The position numbers were made by a program, and so were the translations under genes. From the NCBI GenBank assembly GCA_023079485.1, contig CM041092.1, positions 3,367,127-3,431,126 of the forward strand: DNA of 64,000 bases. The letters are read 5' to 3'. Origin of the DNA: Archilochus colubris (lineage: Eukaryota > Chordata > Aves > Apodiformes > Trochilidae). Positions 33,973-45,947 of the stretch are shown one piece after another. Position 1 is the first letter of the stretch. Every line of letters starts with the position of its first letter. The notes beneath the pieces are model-generated. The model did not search any database. It had not been told where the DNA came from and saw only the letters and a program-made list of their open reading frames with translations.

Positions 33973-36756
33973 TAGCTAATATAGCAGGGTTACCCTGAAA
34001 CTCCTTCAACTGAGAAATCTGGAGATTGTATAGATAGGCAACCTACCCATCAAACCAAAAGAGTGAAGGTTTTTCACTGCACCCAGATCTACCAGCAATT
34101 TTTAGAAAATTCCATAATGCCCAATAATAACCACAAAACCCCCAAAAAGGGCTCTGTGTACCCAGAGTAATGCACAAGCATCTTGTAGCATATTCCTGTT
34201 GGAAAATGTGGCTACAACCAGGTACGATAAAACATGGAACGATTCTTTTTTTTTACCTCTGCCTCTTATTCTTTTTCTTTAAGACAGTGTCGGGTGATTC
34301 TTCCCTGCAATCTAGCTGCTATCTGGCCAGCAAGCAAACATGAAATCAAAAAGCCCAGCATGCCAGATATGCACAGCTGTATTTGTGCTCCTGCAGCTCC
34401 CTGAGGAACGCACACCACATGTCTGTTCCTTGACTTAGGGTGGGTTGGTGAGGTGTAAGTTAAAAGGGCAGCTGTACACTCTGGGAAATCTTCCAGATTC
34501 ATTTTCTACCAATTGCTTTAACAATGCCACAAGCAGTGGTGAAGAGGTAGGGATGCTGGGTAACACAGGTAGAAAATAGGAATGCTTTTCCTACAGCTTA
34601 TTTCTTATTCGGTCCCCAGGCTCTCTTGAAAAATCTGTAGGCACTTTATAGTGGGTTTTGTTTTTTTTTTTTTCCCCTGCAAGAATAAAGAGGTTGGCTC
34701 TGATTGCTGCTATTCTAAGAGGTTAAGGGAATAAAAGACATTATTATATATCCACATGGAAATCAACCAAGGGCTCATGTAGCTATTGCTGTTGATGTGG
34801 TTCCTCTTCTAGAAAAGAGTTGATTGGTGTACCTGGCCTAGAAGTTTGAGAACTGAAGGAAGAAAATGATAACACAATTTAACAGCCCCTTTGTTTACGT
34901 AAACATCCATCCACAATCTGTGTCTGATGGGGTGAACATACGGCTTTAATTTTACCCTTGGCACATGGATCAAACAATGTTGCCAATATCTATTGTTCTC
35001 CTCATAACAATATGCCTGGTGGTTTCAACATATCCTCTCCATTAGCTGGCTTCAGATCAAGCATTTACTGTGTATGTGCTTGTGTCTTCATAAAACTGGA
35101 ATATGGATTTTTGAATTTTTTTGAATTTTTTTTTTTTTTGCCTTTGTACCAAATGTGTAAGAAGGACCAGAGTTGAGAATGGTGGTCAACCATCCCTCTG
35201 AGTCACAGGAACAGCTCACTTGGGATCGCATGGCAGAGCCGACACACAGCCGGGAAGAAGGCGTTGGATTGGATTTACAAAGCCCTGGCCATCTAGTTTA
35301 GGGTTTTCCAAAAAAACCAGAGGAAGTGGTGAGTCAGATCCTTATCCTGTTTGATCTGGGCTCTAGTAAAACCTTTCTGGATTGGCTTCAGCTCTGATCT
35401 ACACCAGCCCTTCTCTGCAGTATGGATACGTGAGGGAGCTGTGAGAGGGATGCATTTTTTTGGTGATTTTTTTTTTTTACTCCACATATTCTTCCAGTTT
35501 CACTTCCTTTCTGTTTGCTGCAGAAGCCCATGATAATGCTCTTTATCCTTCATAACCAGGCAGCTGCTGTAGAGGCAGAGTAACAGAAGAGACTGGGATC
35601 TGGGGAACATCCTGAGGAGAAACCTCAGATGGGCTCCTTCAGCCAGAGGAGCTTGTCATCTCCATGCTAATCTTCTCAGCCCCTGCCTTGGCCTCTGGAT
35701 CAGCAGCACTGCTTTCTTACATTTCCAGCAGCCATCAAACTTGACATTTTTTCCTTTACATTGTGCTGCCATTCAGCCTGTTCATCCAAATCTTTGATCC
35801 AAAATTCACTGAAGCCAACAGAAGGAATCTCATGGCCTTGAATGTACTCCAGAGATCAGGAACCCTTTTTCCACCTTGAGCACTAAAGTCTGATTGATAT
35901 TTTATAAATGCATGAGAAAATACAGCCTTGATTTCTCTGGTTTTCACAATAATGGAGAAACTCTCATTTAAAAGAAATAACACTGCTAAAGTCTGCAATT
36001 ATTTTGGGGCCATTCAGGGAATCTGCTCCTTGTTTGGTTGTTTTTATCCATGATGTTTTGCTTTGGGAGGCTGAAAGATATTCTGGAAGCACTGGCTGGG
36101 AAGAGGTGATGGTAGCCCAGGTTTTTGTCCTGCCTGTATCAGGCAGCTGCTGCTGTGGGAGGCAGTGACCAAACACCTTTGAGTGTTCCAGGGTCCTCCC
36201 TGGAGCAGAGGAAGGAGTGAAAGGTTTCTGGGAATACAGTGAAAGAGGCAGCTTAGGAGATAACACAGTGGTGATAAGCATAATCAAAAATAGAGATCTG
36301 CAGGCCTTTTTTTTTCCCATTCTCTCATGACACTCCTCCTCACTCCAAGTAGTAATCTTAAAAAGCTTTTTTTTATTCAGTATTTCTGTTTGCACCATTT
36401 CTCTGCTTCTCTCCAACTTCAATGTTTTACCTTCTCAATGTAAGAATCCAAGCTCAAAATCTCAAATGCTGAACCCAAGCCCAGTGCTTTGAATGATTTC
36501 CCTGACCCTGCAATGCTCCATCCTAGCACAGATCCATATCTTGCAGGTTTACTTTTATCTATGCTAATTTCTCTTCCCCCTCACATTTGCAAGTTACAGA
36601 GCAACTGCAAGGAGTTTAAGAAGAATTAGTCTGGATGCTGCTTGTGCACTCATATATATGCAGCACAGCTTTTGGTCTCATCACTCCTCATGTGCTTCAG
36701 CCTGTTCCTGACTGTCAGAGAGCTCACACTTCTGTAGAAACTGATTCATTAAAACG
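33973..36756. other. non-coding stretch
   Basis: No gene is supported. T-runs occur at about 34652-34674, 35124-35141 and 35467-35479. The 152-codon minus-strand frame at 35964-36422 has no recognised domain and no strong splice pair. Confidence 0.5.
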
Positions 36757-37076
36757 ATCACAGAACCACAGAATGCTTTGGGTTGGAAAGGACTTTAAAG
36801 ACCATCTCCTTCCAACTCCCCTGCCATGGGCAGGGACACCTCCCATAGCCCAGGTTGCTCCAAGCCCCATCCAACCTGGACTTGAACACTTCCAGGGATG
36901 GGGCAGCCACAGCTTCCTTGGGCAACCTGGGCCAGGGGCTCAGCACCCTCACACCAAACAATTTCTTCCTAATAGCTTATCTAAATCGCCTCTCTTTCAG
37001 CTTAAAACCATTCCCCCTTGTCCTATCATTACACTCCCCTGTACAAAGTCCCACTCCAGCTTTCCTGTAGGACCCT
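36757..37076 (-). mobile_element. CR1 LINE 3' fragment
   Basis: Complement of a CR1 3' region on the plus strand: ATCACAGAACCACAGAATGC, TTGGGTTGGAAAGGACTTTA, CCCCTGCCATGGGCAGGGAC, CCAGGTTGCTCCAAGCCCCA, GGGATGGGGCAGCCACAGC, CTTCCTAATAGC and TTAAAACCATTCCCCCTTGT. It is the same subfamily as the older element at 12.68-13.29 kb and the copy at 62.1 kb. It is 5'-truncated near 37076. Confidence 0.92.
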
Positions 37077-37157
37077 ATCAGAATGGAATTATCTCTGTTG
37101 AGCAGTGCAAATGGAGGTTTTCCCCCAGTAGTGGAATGGCAAGAGGAAAAGAGGTAA
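37077..37157. other. short unique spacer
   Basis: Unique sequence between a CR1 5' truncation point and the pyrimidine tract. Nothing is recognised. Confidence 0.5.
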
Positions 37158-37614
37158 AATCATTTCCTTTCCTTCTCCTTCCTTTCCTTTCCTTCCCCTT
37201 CCTTTCTTTTCCTTCCCTACCTTTCCTTCCTTTCCCTTTCCCTTCCCTTTTACTTTCTTTTTCTTTCCCCTTCCTTTCCCTTTTACTTTCCTATTCCTTT
37301 CCCTTTTCTTTCCCCTTCCTTTTCTTTCCCCTTCTTTTCCCTTTTCCTTCCCCTTCTACTTTCCCCTTCCTTTCCCTTTTCCTTCCCCTTCTACTTTCCC
37401 CTTCCTTTCCCTTTTACTTTCCTATTCCTTTCCCTTTTCTTTCCCCTTCCTTTTCCTTCCCCTTCCTTTCCCTTTTCCTTTCCCTTCTACTTTCCCCTTC
37501 CTTTCCCTTTTCCTTCCCCTTCTACTTTCCCCTTCCTTTCCCTTTTCCTTCCCCTTCCTTTCCTTTTTATTTTCCTTCTCCTTCCCCTTTTCTTTCCCCT
37601 TCCTTTCCTTTTCA
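37158..37614 (+). repeat. homopyrimidine tract with 35-bp higher-order repeat
   Basis: About 460 bp of C/T with rare A, made of CCTTTCC, CCCTTTT and CCTTCCCC words. The word CTTCTAC starts at 37353 and 37388 and again at 37484 and 37519, each pair 35 bp apart, showing a 35-bp secondary unit. A longer block beginning TTTTACTTTCCTATTCC occurs at 37281 and 37412. The plus-strand frame at 36635-37633 runs from the CR1 fragment into this tract and is an artefact. Confidence 0.97.
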
Positions 37615-40600
37615 GAATTACTGTTTTACATAGAGAACTAAACCAATCCCAGCATCCCTCTAAGCTGCAAAGCTGAGCAGGAGCACCCTGAATGAACCTA
37701 TCCAGAAGCAGAGTCCTTCAATGAATGAATCAGACAGATGCTTTATTTTTCTAAGGTTTTTGGGTCCAACTAAAGGGAAGGAATTATTCCCTACAAAAAG
37801 CACTTTCAGGAGGTGGGGAGGCAGAGCTGGCAGGAGAATAGACATGTACTATGTAAATCTTATGGGGAAAAAACCAATGAATTAACTTTGAAATTGTCCA
37901 ATACCACAGATCTCAATTTATTACAGAATTAATTACCTTACTTGAAGAGGCACTCATTGACACATGATATTTTGTCTAATCCTCTACTGTCTATAAAAAT
38001 GCAATAGATTTCAATAGAAATTGTGGCTCTCACTACTTTAAACACAGTTTAATCACAAATGTAACCATAGGCTGATAACTACCTTTTTTGCCAGTATTTT
38101 AGGTAGGAGTTTTTCAATTTTACTATTTCCTATTATTTCATACTGAAATAGCAAATTATCATCATAAAAATCCTTTTTTTGTCCCAAATCTTTGCAGTTA
38201 GTATCAAAAAAATGCTCCACCCTTCCTGACCATTGTCATTTTAGGTGTAGAACATAATTTTGGATTAAATGCAGCAAAAATTGAGAGTACAGTAGTAGAG
38301 TTACTACAAAGTTGCACTTCATTTATCCCTCCTGTATGTGTCCAACATACCTGCAGCAGCTGCTGAAGCTTTGTTTGGGGTGGATTTCAAAGTACCTATA
38401 GGAAGAGGTTTCTAACCAACCATCCCTGGTAAACTCCCCCAAAAATACTTTCTCTTGAGGAAAATAAAGCAATATTAAGTCCAACCAAAGCACAAGCTGG
38501 CATGCAATTAACATAGCATTGTCAAAGAGATCTCATGGTTTAATTTTAGTGGGGAAAATATGGTATCTCAGATACCATGAGATGGGTGTTTGTTCACAGC
38601 CACTCTACCTGTCAACTATTATTACACTGATGCTGCCGTGTTCCCTGAACTGTTTTGATTTCTTAACAAGAAGAGAATTTTCTCTGATGTGCCATCTGTA
38701 AGGTAGAGCTTACCACAGGAAAACTTTATCTCAAATTTTTAATAATTTTCTGTCAATTCCAATAAAATCTGATCTATTTGTATAATACTTACAAAATAAG
38801 GGCAAATGTGACTCACCACATGTGCCACTATTTCATTTGATATTCTTCTTCTCCCACTGACTTTTCTTTCCAGCACAAAATGCAATTTAAATGTCAACTT
38901 AAACTAAAAAAGTTACATTCCTGTGGAGATTGCTGCCGTCTCATACAATCTCAAATAATTCAACTGCTTTCCACTCCTTTCCTTATCTTCCTTTTGTTTT
39001 GTTTCTCATTGTGCAGATTCTAAAAATAAGAAATGGTGGAAGGGATAAACTAATGCACAGTTTGTTTACAGAGAAGTGAGAAGGCAAAATGTCTTTTCAT
39101 GCCTAAAAAGGGATGGTCCCAATCCATCAAAGGATCCAAAGTTCATTTACATATCAGTGAACACAGGATTATCCTCTCTTCTGCAACGCCACTAATAGAT
39201 ACACAAAATTAAGAATATAAACCAAGGGGAAAAGTGGTAGGATGAGAAAAAAATAGGGAAAATATTTATCTTATCTTTTGCATCTGCTTGCCAATAAAGC
39301 ACACAGCCAGCACAGGGGGTGTCCATGGCCCAGGAGGTGAAGCTCTGCTTTGGTGTGCCAGGAGACCTTATGCTTGGGAAATTCCTTAAAGGATCACGAG
39401 AGCATTTAAGTCTTCTGGTTTGGATTTAGGCTTCACCGAGATTTCCAGGTTCCTCTAGGAAAGCTCTCATCCATACCCAGGGATGCTTGCACACTCCCCA
39501 AACTTGTTTTGCATTGAGACAGGAGAACCAGGGATGGGCACCAGCACCATGGTGCTCAGCTCAGACTCTCCTTTCTGGGACATGGCAGAGGGGACATTTC
39601 CAGCTCAAGCTCCCAATGATACAATCAGAGAGCAGTGATGAAAACCAACAGCCTTGTTTTCATGCTAGACTCCAAATCCCTGTTTTTTTCATTCCTAAAT
39701 CTGTACACGCCTTTATTCATTTCCATAACAATGCTTTATTTGTTAGGCCAGAGTTTTCATCACCTTTCTTGCCCAAGGACCACTATTTCTCCTCCTTCCC
39801 TTGGAAAGCTGCTGAATGTCACTCTCCACATTTCCTGCAACATTGCACAACAGGCATGGGAAAACTGGGGAAAACAGCTTGGTCTGCTGACATCAGTCTG
39901 ACGTCAGAAAGTTTTCTATTGTGAAAACTAAGCCTGGAGATTTATCCCTAATCTCTGTCTTTTAATCCCCTGAATCCAACACTACCACTGCTCCTCAGTT
40001 TGTGAGGATGTACAATAAAGACTGAGGCAACCAGTTCTTCCATTGTTGGGGTCAAAGAAATACCTTAAACTGTTCCACTTAAGGAGAAATGAGGCAAAAA
40101 AAGGACATTCCAGTAATCTAGTCCACTGAGGATTCACTCCTGACTCAATTAGAAAGGATGGAGTTGTCTTAAACTAAATGTAACTTAGAGGTCCAGTCTG
40201 CCAAAGACACCGAGAGCACCAAAAAATGTAGGAAGCCATTCCAGGGTTCAAAAGGAACTCAAAACTCACCTGGAACTCCCTCTGAAACTGCTGCTGGAAA
40301 GTTCCTTCAGCAGAAGAGTTTTCGGCCAACCTGCCTGGGCCCTTCATCCCTTCTGAGTAGGGATTTTTGTTACAGGCACAAAAAAAATCCAGCTGTGCTC
40401 CAGATGATTTCCAGGGTCCGGATGGACAACACCCAACATCAAGATATGTATCACAGGAGATTTTTAGAATTATTTTCTAGGGAAACTATTGGAAATATGG
40501 GCTGGGGTCAAGTTCTGTATACTCACACTGACTTCAGGAGCCATTTCCACAAGTGAAAACTCACTCTTCCTTTCTCTGGAAATCTCTGCATCATCCTCTA

Positions 40601-41699
40601 TTGTCACAGAGCTTTTGCAGAAGACTTTGTCAGTTCCAAGGTTTTCATGCATTCCTCCAGCCAAACCCATCTTTTGCAGTGAATGGTGGATGATCCTGCA
40701 AGAAAACACTTTTTAGGCTACATTTTATTACAGTATTATTTACTGTAATGGATAATAATATAAGAAATACATTTTATTATTAATCAGTAGCTGCCTTTAG
40801 ATATAATAGATGTATTTAAGGTGTCTTGATCCTGCTCAGACCTGATCCATCTTTCCCTCATCAACACAGCCATGAAGCTTCCTATTCTGCCTTACTACAT
40901 GGACTTGTCCCAAGTCACCTCTACTAGAAACTCTACAAAGAGGTGGAAAGTTTCTGTGGTTTTGTTTGGAGGAGCAAAGATTTTAAAGTGCAAAGGAAGA
41001 GATGATTTGCACGATTTCAGCTCCAGTAAGTGGATTTCATTCATCTGTTTCTAAAAAAATAACAAGAAGCAGAGAGGCAAAAGGGTAGAGTAGGTCCAAG
41101 GGATTAATGCACTGCTCTCAGGTTAACATCTCTGCTGGTGGGATGATCACATAAACAGCAAAATCAGACACCCAGCAATAAATCAAACCCAACAGGTAAG
41201 TATTAGGCACAGAGCTTAAGCACCACAGCCTCTTCAAGACTAACAGGGGAAGGGGAAAGCTCTCTTGCACCTCTGTGTCCTCCTGGGATCAGGGGTTTGT
41301 AGGGTTCCTCCCCGGATGGCTGGAGAGCACCTCACACTGACTGTCCTTACCTTGCAGAGGTGTTGGAAGCTGTAATTAATTACTGTTTGTAGAACTCCTT
41401 GAGCTTGTTAGAGAAAGGCACTAGAGAGAGAGAGTGGTGCTCCAAATTATTACACTTGAAAACGTTCAAACTCTTCAAGCCTTCCACTGCTTGCCTTCTC
41501 CCAGCCTCGCAGCGTTTCTTTTCCTCCTCCTGAAATAAAATTTGCCCTCTTGACACGTGCAAGCCATTAGGGAGGCTGTATTTACAAGCACCTAACAGGA
41601 TTTTCTCAAGTTTGTTTTGACATTGACTTTTAATCAACCTGCTGGTGATTGAAAAAGCCAGCCCGATGTTTCTCTAAGAAGGAATATTAAAAGTACATT
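37615..41699. other. long non-coding stretch
   Basis: About 4 kb with no recognisable gene or transposon. Overlapping frames at 39.5-39.9 kb are in two phases of the same strand with no splice support. AT-rich sequence throughout. Confidence 0.5.
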
Positions 41700-42000
41700 G
41701 ATTGGGTCTACAAAGATGTGCAATTAAAAAGTATGAGTCAAGTGCTCTTATTTAACACTTGACTTTACTTGTTTTGAACTCTGGTGGCCCTGTTGTGTAC
41801 ATGGTTAAATGTGCAATGCTGTGTGTTTCAAGCTAATCGGCTGTAAGCAATTTTATATTTTTAATGAAAATAATTACAGTTTGAGTAATATGAAGTGTAT
41901 CTGAAGTGTAACCCCCGACGCTACTTCCCCAGAATTAGCTGGGATATAAATTATTATGATTTATTATGGTTACTCTGTGCTTTCTGTGTTGGTAGGGGAT
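41700..42000. promoter_or_regulatory. possible conserved non-coding (enhancer-like) block
   Basis: An AT-rich, transposon-free block with a string of developmental transcription-factor words, including a HOX/PBX-type TGATTTAT at 41957-41964. It also contains CpGs (CCCCCGACGC near 41912-41921) embedded in AT-rich DNA, where unconstrained CpG would normally decay. This supports constraint only weakly. No alignment could be run. Confidence 0.25.
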
Positions 42001-44576
42001 CCTGGCTAGCAGCAATGATTCTTAACTAACAAAGAATTGCATTTCAAAAGCAATTTTTTCTTGGATCTCATCTGTAATTCTTCCGCAAAAGTGATATGAT
42101 TTAACTGTGCTGCAGTATGTGATATTGCAAAGATGGCATTATTGTGCTGTCATCTTGACAGCTTACTTTAATTTACACCATTTAATGGATGAATACATTT
42201 TTTTAAAAAAAAATCTGGTGTTATTCTTTCTTAATACACCATATGCCATCGATCCCACATGCACTTCTTTGCATAAGCAAATGACAGAGTGGCAGAAAGC
42301 AACCTATGGCTCATATAGAACCTATCTTTGGAGGGACACACACCAGGAGGTGAGGTTCTACCTCTTTTTCAGGGAAACTCTGGATCCTAAGGCATTTCTG
42401 AGCCCTGATTTGAAACCTGTTCCACAAGGCCCTGCACACCCATTGGCATCTGTCCACTTCTGAGCTGGGCACCTTGCAGAGACATTATAGAAAAATAAAT
42501 TTGTGAAAGCCATTTGCCTTGGTAGAAGCAGCTCTCTGGAAAGTGCAAGGATTATTATAATTGCATTCCTGCAAAAGCTAATATCTGCAGCAGCTGGTTT
42601 CAATTGCAATCACTATTTTAAACTATTTTGTCAAAAAAAACCCAGCCTCTCTTGCAGTTTCTAACATGCTTTGCCAGATAACAGTAAGTAACTACTCATC
42701 AGGACGTGCAAAGGTTGGACAATCATTTTCTCTGTCTTCTTTTTGAGGTGGACAGCCTGATCATTCCTCTGTCAGGGGGATGCTGGGGTCACCTCTAAAG
42801 GGAGTAGAGGATACACTGGGCTGATCCAGGCCTGTCCTCACCTTACTCATAAATTTACACTTCAGAGCAGCAAACCTCAGCTCAACACCTTCCACATCCA
42901 AACTCCTTTACTTAAGCAGCCTTCCCAAAGGAGACCAAAGCTCAAGCTGCCTGCATTGCAAAACTCTCACAAGTTATGCAGCTGTTTAGGATGCCACTAA
43001 ACTTGAGGGAAGAAGCCCTCTTCATCAGGAGCAGCACACATCAGCCTGGGTTCATCTTCCATGTGAAAAAATCTACATGGCTGTCATGTCACACCTGCCT
43101 TTTACCTGCCTTGCTTGGGACTGTCCAAAAAAAACTTCTGTTGATGTGCTCAGCCTGCAGTCCTGGCACTGGAGGAATCTCTGAAGACTTCAGCAAATCT
43201 TCTGGGGGATGTTCTCTCAGGAGGGAGAATTCACAGGGCCTTTGGGAAGCAATCCAGTTTAAGAAGAAGTTAATAATTTTCCAACAGGGTGGAAAACAAA
43301 CTGATCTTACTCTAAGAACTTAGCTTTTTTGGGGAGGCTTTTGCCTTTTTTTCCAAAAAAATAAGAGAGTTAAATGATTATAATATATATATTTACATGT
43401 CTAAAAGCCTGGTCTTCTGTTTTCCTGTTACAAATATTGGCTTTGGACAGAAATGATGCAAACAAAAAATGGAATAAGTGCTAAAGAATTGAAGCAGAAG
43501 GTATCCAAAATTAAAAAGGATTTTGTTGATATGAACAGAATACAGCATACCTTGATACTTCCTTAGCTCTTTGATGTTCTACATGACATCCAGGATAGCA
43601 TCACAACCAAATGGACACCTCAAAAACTCCAAGTGGAGTAAACATCCAGTGAATTAATACCACTGTCAAGGTGTATCCTGGGATGTATTGAGCCACCCTT
43701 ACTTCAAATTCCCATTCACACATTCTCTGAAGCTCAGGTGGCTGAGAATGTGTGAACACCTCAGTAAAACCAGGGAAGAGTTTAGTTTTAATTCCCTCAC
43801 ACAGACTAAAAATACATTTGGAATAAGAAAACTCATGAGATATTTAGGAATTATGTGCTTATTCAAAAATGTCATTTTTTGTGTGAAAAAATAAATAGTT
43901 CACCTTTTTTTTTTGGTTGCTTGTTGATGTTAATTTGAGGTAGTAGCTAGGATTTCATCTGTGATTCACCTAAAGCCCTGTTAGAAGTTTTGTATGACCA
44001 GGTATTTGCACATAAGGGAGAAACAGATATTGGCAACTGACACATACTTCCAGCACCTACTGGAAATTATCAAGAATTTAAATTATCTTCAGATGCTTAT
44101 TAACAAATGCAGACCATTGAACAGTAGATCAAAAAAAAAAAAAAAAGAAGATACAAACATGATCATTGGCTTAGAAAAACATCAGAGCTAAACAACAGTC
44201 AATAAAAAGCACCAAATGCTTGTCTCTTAGGAAGAACATTTCATTTATGACAGATTTATTTAATTTTTCTTTTCCTAGAGGACATCTTTGAGATAGGATT
44301 TAGCATTTGTGTTGGTCTTTGCTTCAGGGGTAGAGAAGTTGGGTCTTTTAAATATGTCTGGTAGAAATCCTACAGTGTAAAAGGGGTGGTGAACATCAGC
44401 TCTCTCTCCCTCCAGTGGGAAGGACCAGATGAGGAATTTTTCAAGTTGGACACATGACATATTGACCCACATGATGCTGGACAACCCTCTCCAGAGTCAA
44501 GCAATGGAGCATCTTACCTGCTGCATCCTTCCATGTGTAGACAGAGCACTTGCCTTCTATGTCCAAGGCAGAACTT
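42001..44576. other. non-coding stretch
   Basis: No gene is supported. A short (AT)n occurs near 43382, A16 at 44131-44146 and a T9 run at 43906-43914. Open frames at 42.1-42.5 and 42.98-43.32 kb (about 115 codons each) have no recognisable features. Confidence 0.5.
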
Positions 44577-45947
44577 AGAATCATAGAATCATAGAATTAG
44601 CCGGGTTGGAAGGGACCTCAGAGATCATCTAGTCCAACCCTTGACCCACTGGAGCAGTTGCTAGACCATGGCACTGAGTGCCACATCCAGTCTTTTTTTA
44701 AATGTCTCCAGGGACGGAGAATCTACCACCTCACCGGGCAGTCCATTCCATAGCCTAATCACCCTCTCTGTGAAGAAATTCTTTCTAATATCTAACCTAA
44801 ACCTCCCCTGGCACAACTTAAGACTGTGTCCTCTTGTCTTGTTGAAGGGCGTCTGTGAAAAGAGTCCAGTTCCCACCTCGCTACAGCCTCCTTTCAGGTA
44901 GTTGTAGACAGCAATGAGGTCTCCCCTGAGCCTCCTCTTCTTCAGGCTGAACAGCCCCAGCTCTCTCAGCCTCTCCTCATAGGGCCTGTGCTCGAGTCCC
45001 TTCACCAGCCTGGTTGCCCTCCTTTGGACCTGTTCCAGGACCTCTACATCCTTCTTAAACTGAGGGGCCCAGAACTGGACACAGTACTCGAGGTGTGGCC
45101 TAACCAGCGCTGAGTACAGGGGAAGAATCACCTCCCTGGACCTGCTGGTGACGCTGTTTTTGATACAGGCCAGGATGCCATTGGCCTTCTTGGCCACCTG
45201 GGCACACTGCTGGCTCATGTTCAGTTTCTTGTCGATGCAGACTCCCAGGTCCCTTTCTGCCTGGCTGCTCTCCAGCCACTCTGTCCCCAGCCTGTAGCGC
45301 TGCATGGGGTTGTTGTGGCCAAAGTGCAGGACCCGGCACTTGGCCTTGTTGAACCTCATCCCGTTGGAATCGGCCCAGCTCTCTAGTCTGTCCAGGTCCC
45401 TCTGCAGAGCCCTCCTGCCTTCGAGTTGGTCCACACTTCCTCCCAGCTTGGTGTCATCTGCGAATTTGCTGATGATGGACTCAATCCCTTCGTCTAAGTT
45501 GTCGATAAAGATATTAAACAGAACTGGGCCCAACACTGATCCCTGGGGGACACCACTAGTGACCGGCCGCCAACTGGATGCAGCCCCGTTCAGCACCACT
45601 CTCTGGGCCCGGCCCTCCAGCCAGTTCCTAACCCAGCACAGGGTGCTCCTGTCCAAGCTGTGGGCTGACAGCTTTTTCAGGAGAATGCTATGGGGGACGG
45701 TGTCAAAGGCTTTGCTGAAATCCAGATAGACCACATCCACCGCCTTCCCCTCATCCACCAGACGGGCCACCTGATCATAAAAGGAGCTCAGGTTGGTCAG
45801 GCAGGACCTGCCCTTCCTAAACCCGTGCTGGCTGGGTCTGATCCCTTGCCCATCCTGCAGGTGCTGTGTGATTGCACTGAGGATGATCTGCTCCATAACC
45901 CTGCCAGGCACTGAGGTCAGGCTGAGGGGCCTGTAGTTTCCCGGGTC
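44577..45947 (-). mobile_element. CR1 LINE, 5'-truncated, with open reverse-transcriptase frame
   Basis: This is the longest and best-preserved mobile element in the window, at 1.37 kb. On the minus strand it holds the C-terminal part of ORF2, a short 3' UTR of about 80 bp, and a 3' end with two ATTCTATG-type units. The 5' edge, near 45947, lies inside the reverse transcriptase, at the PGNYRPLSL motif. The endonuclease domain, ORF1 and promoter are missing, as is typical of target-primed reverse transcription that stopped early. The undisturbed frame suggests a fairly recent insertion. It cannot move by itself. Confidence 0.97.
44661..45911 (-). pseudogene. CR1 ORF2 fragment: reverse transcriptase, C-terminal 416 codons
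   Basis: An open minus-strand frame of 416 codons from the first internal Met. The frame continues upstream to about 45947, where a TAG in flanking DNA closes it. Reverse-transcriptase motifs are in order. Motif A is [13 protein letters not shown] (residues 62-74, catalytic Asp64), the next block is [14 protein letters not shown] (120-133), and motif C is FADD (150-153, two catalytic Asp). A thumb and C-terminal region follows, ending [10 protein letters not shown]. The LINE uses this enzyme to copy its own RNA at a nicked chromosomal target. The apurinic-type endonuclease that makes the nick is absent, so this is a non-autonomous remnant despite having no stop or frameshift. A full CR1 ORF2 is about twice this length. 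Confidence 0.95.

Noticed and set aside
33230..34009. Open frames of 105-259 codons on both strands of the purine tract
   Set aside because: The repeat unit contains no stop codon in the frames concerned. The translations are simple K/E/G/R or F/L/S/P repeats.
36635..37633. 332-codon plus-strand frame, the second longest in the window
   Set aside because: It runs from an antisense CR1 fragment straight into a pyrimidine microsatellite, so it is composite by chance.
45304..45914. Plus-strand frames of 74-141 codons
   Set aside because: Antisense shadows of the CR1 reverse-transcriptase frame.
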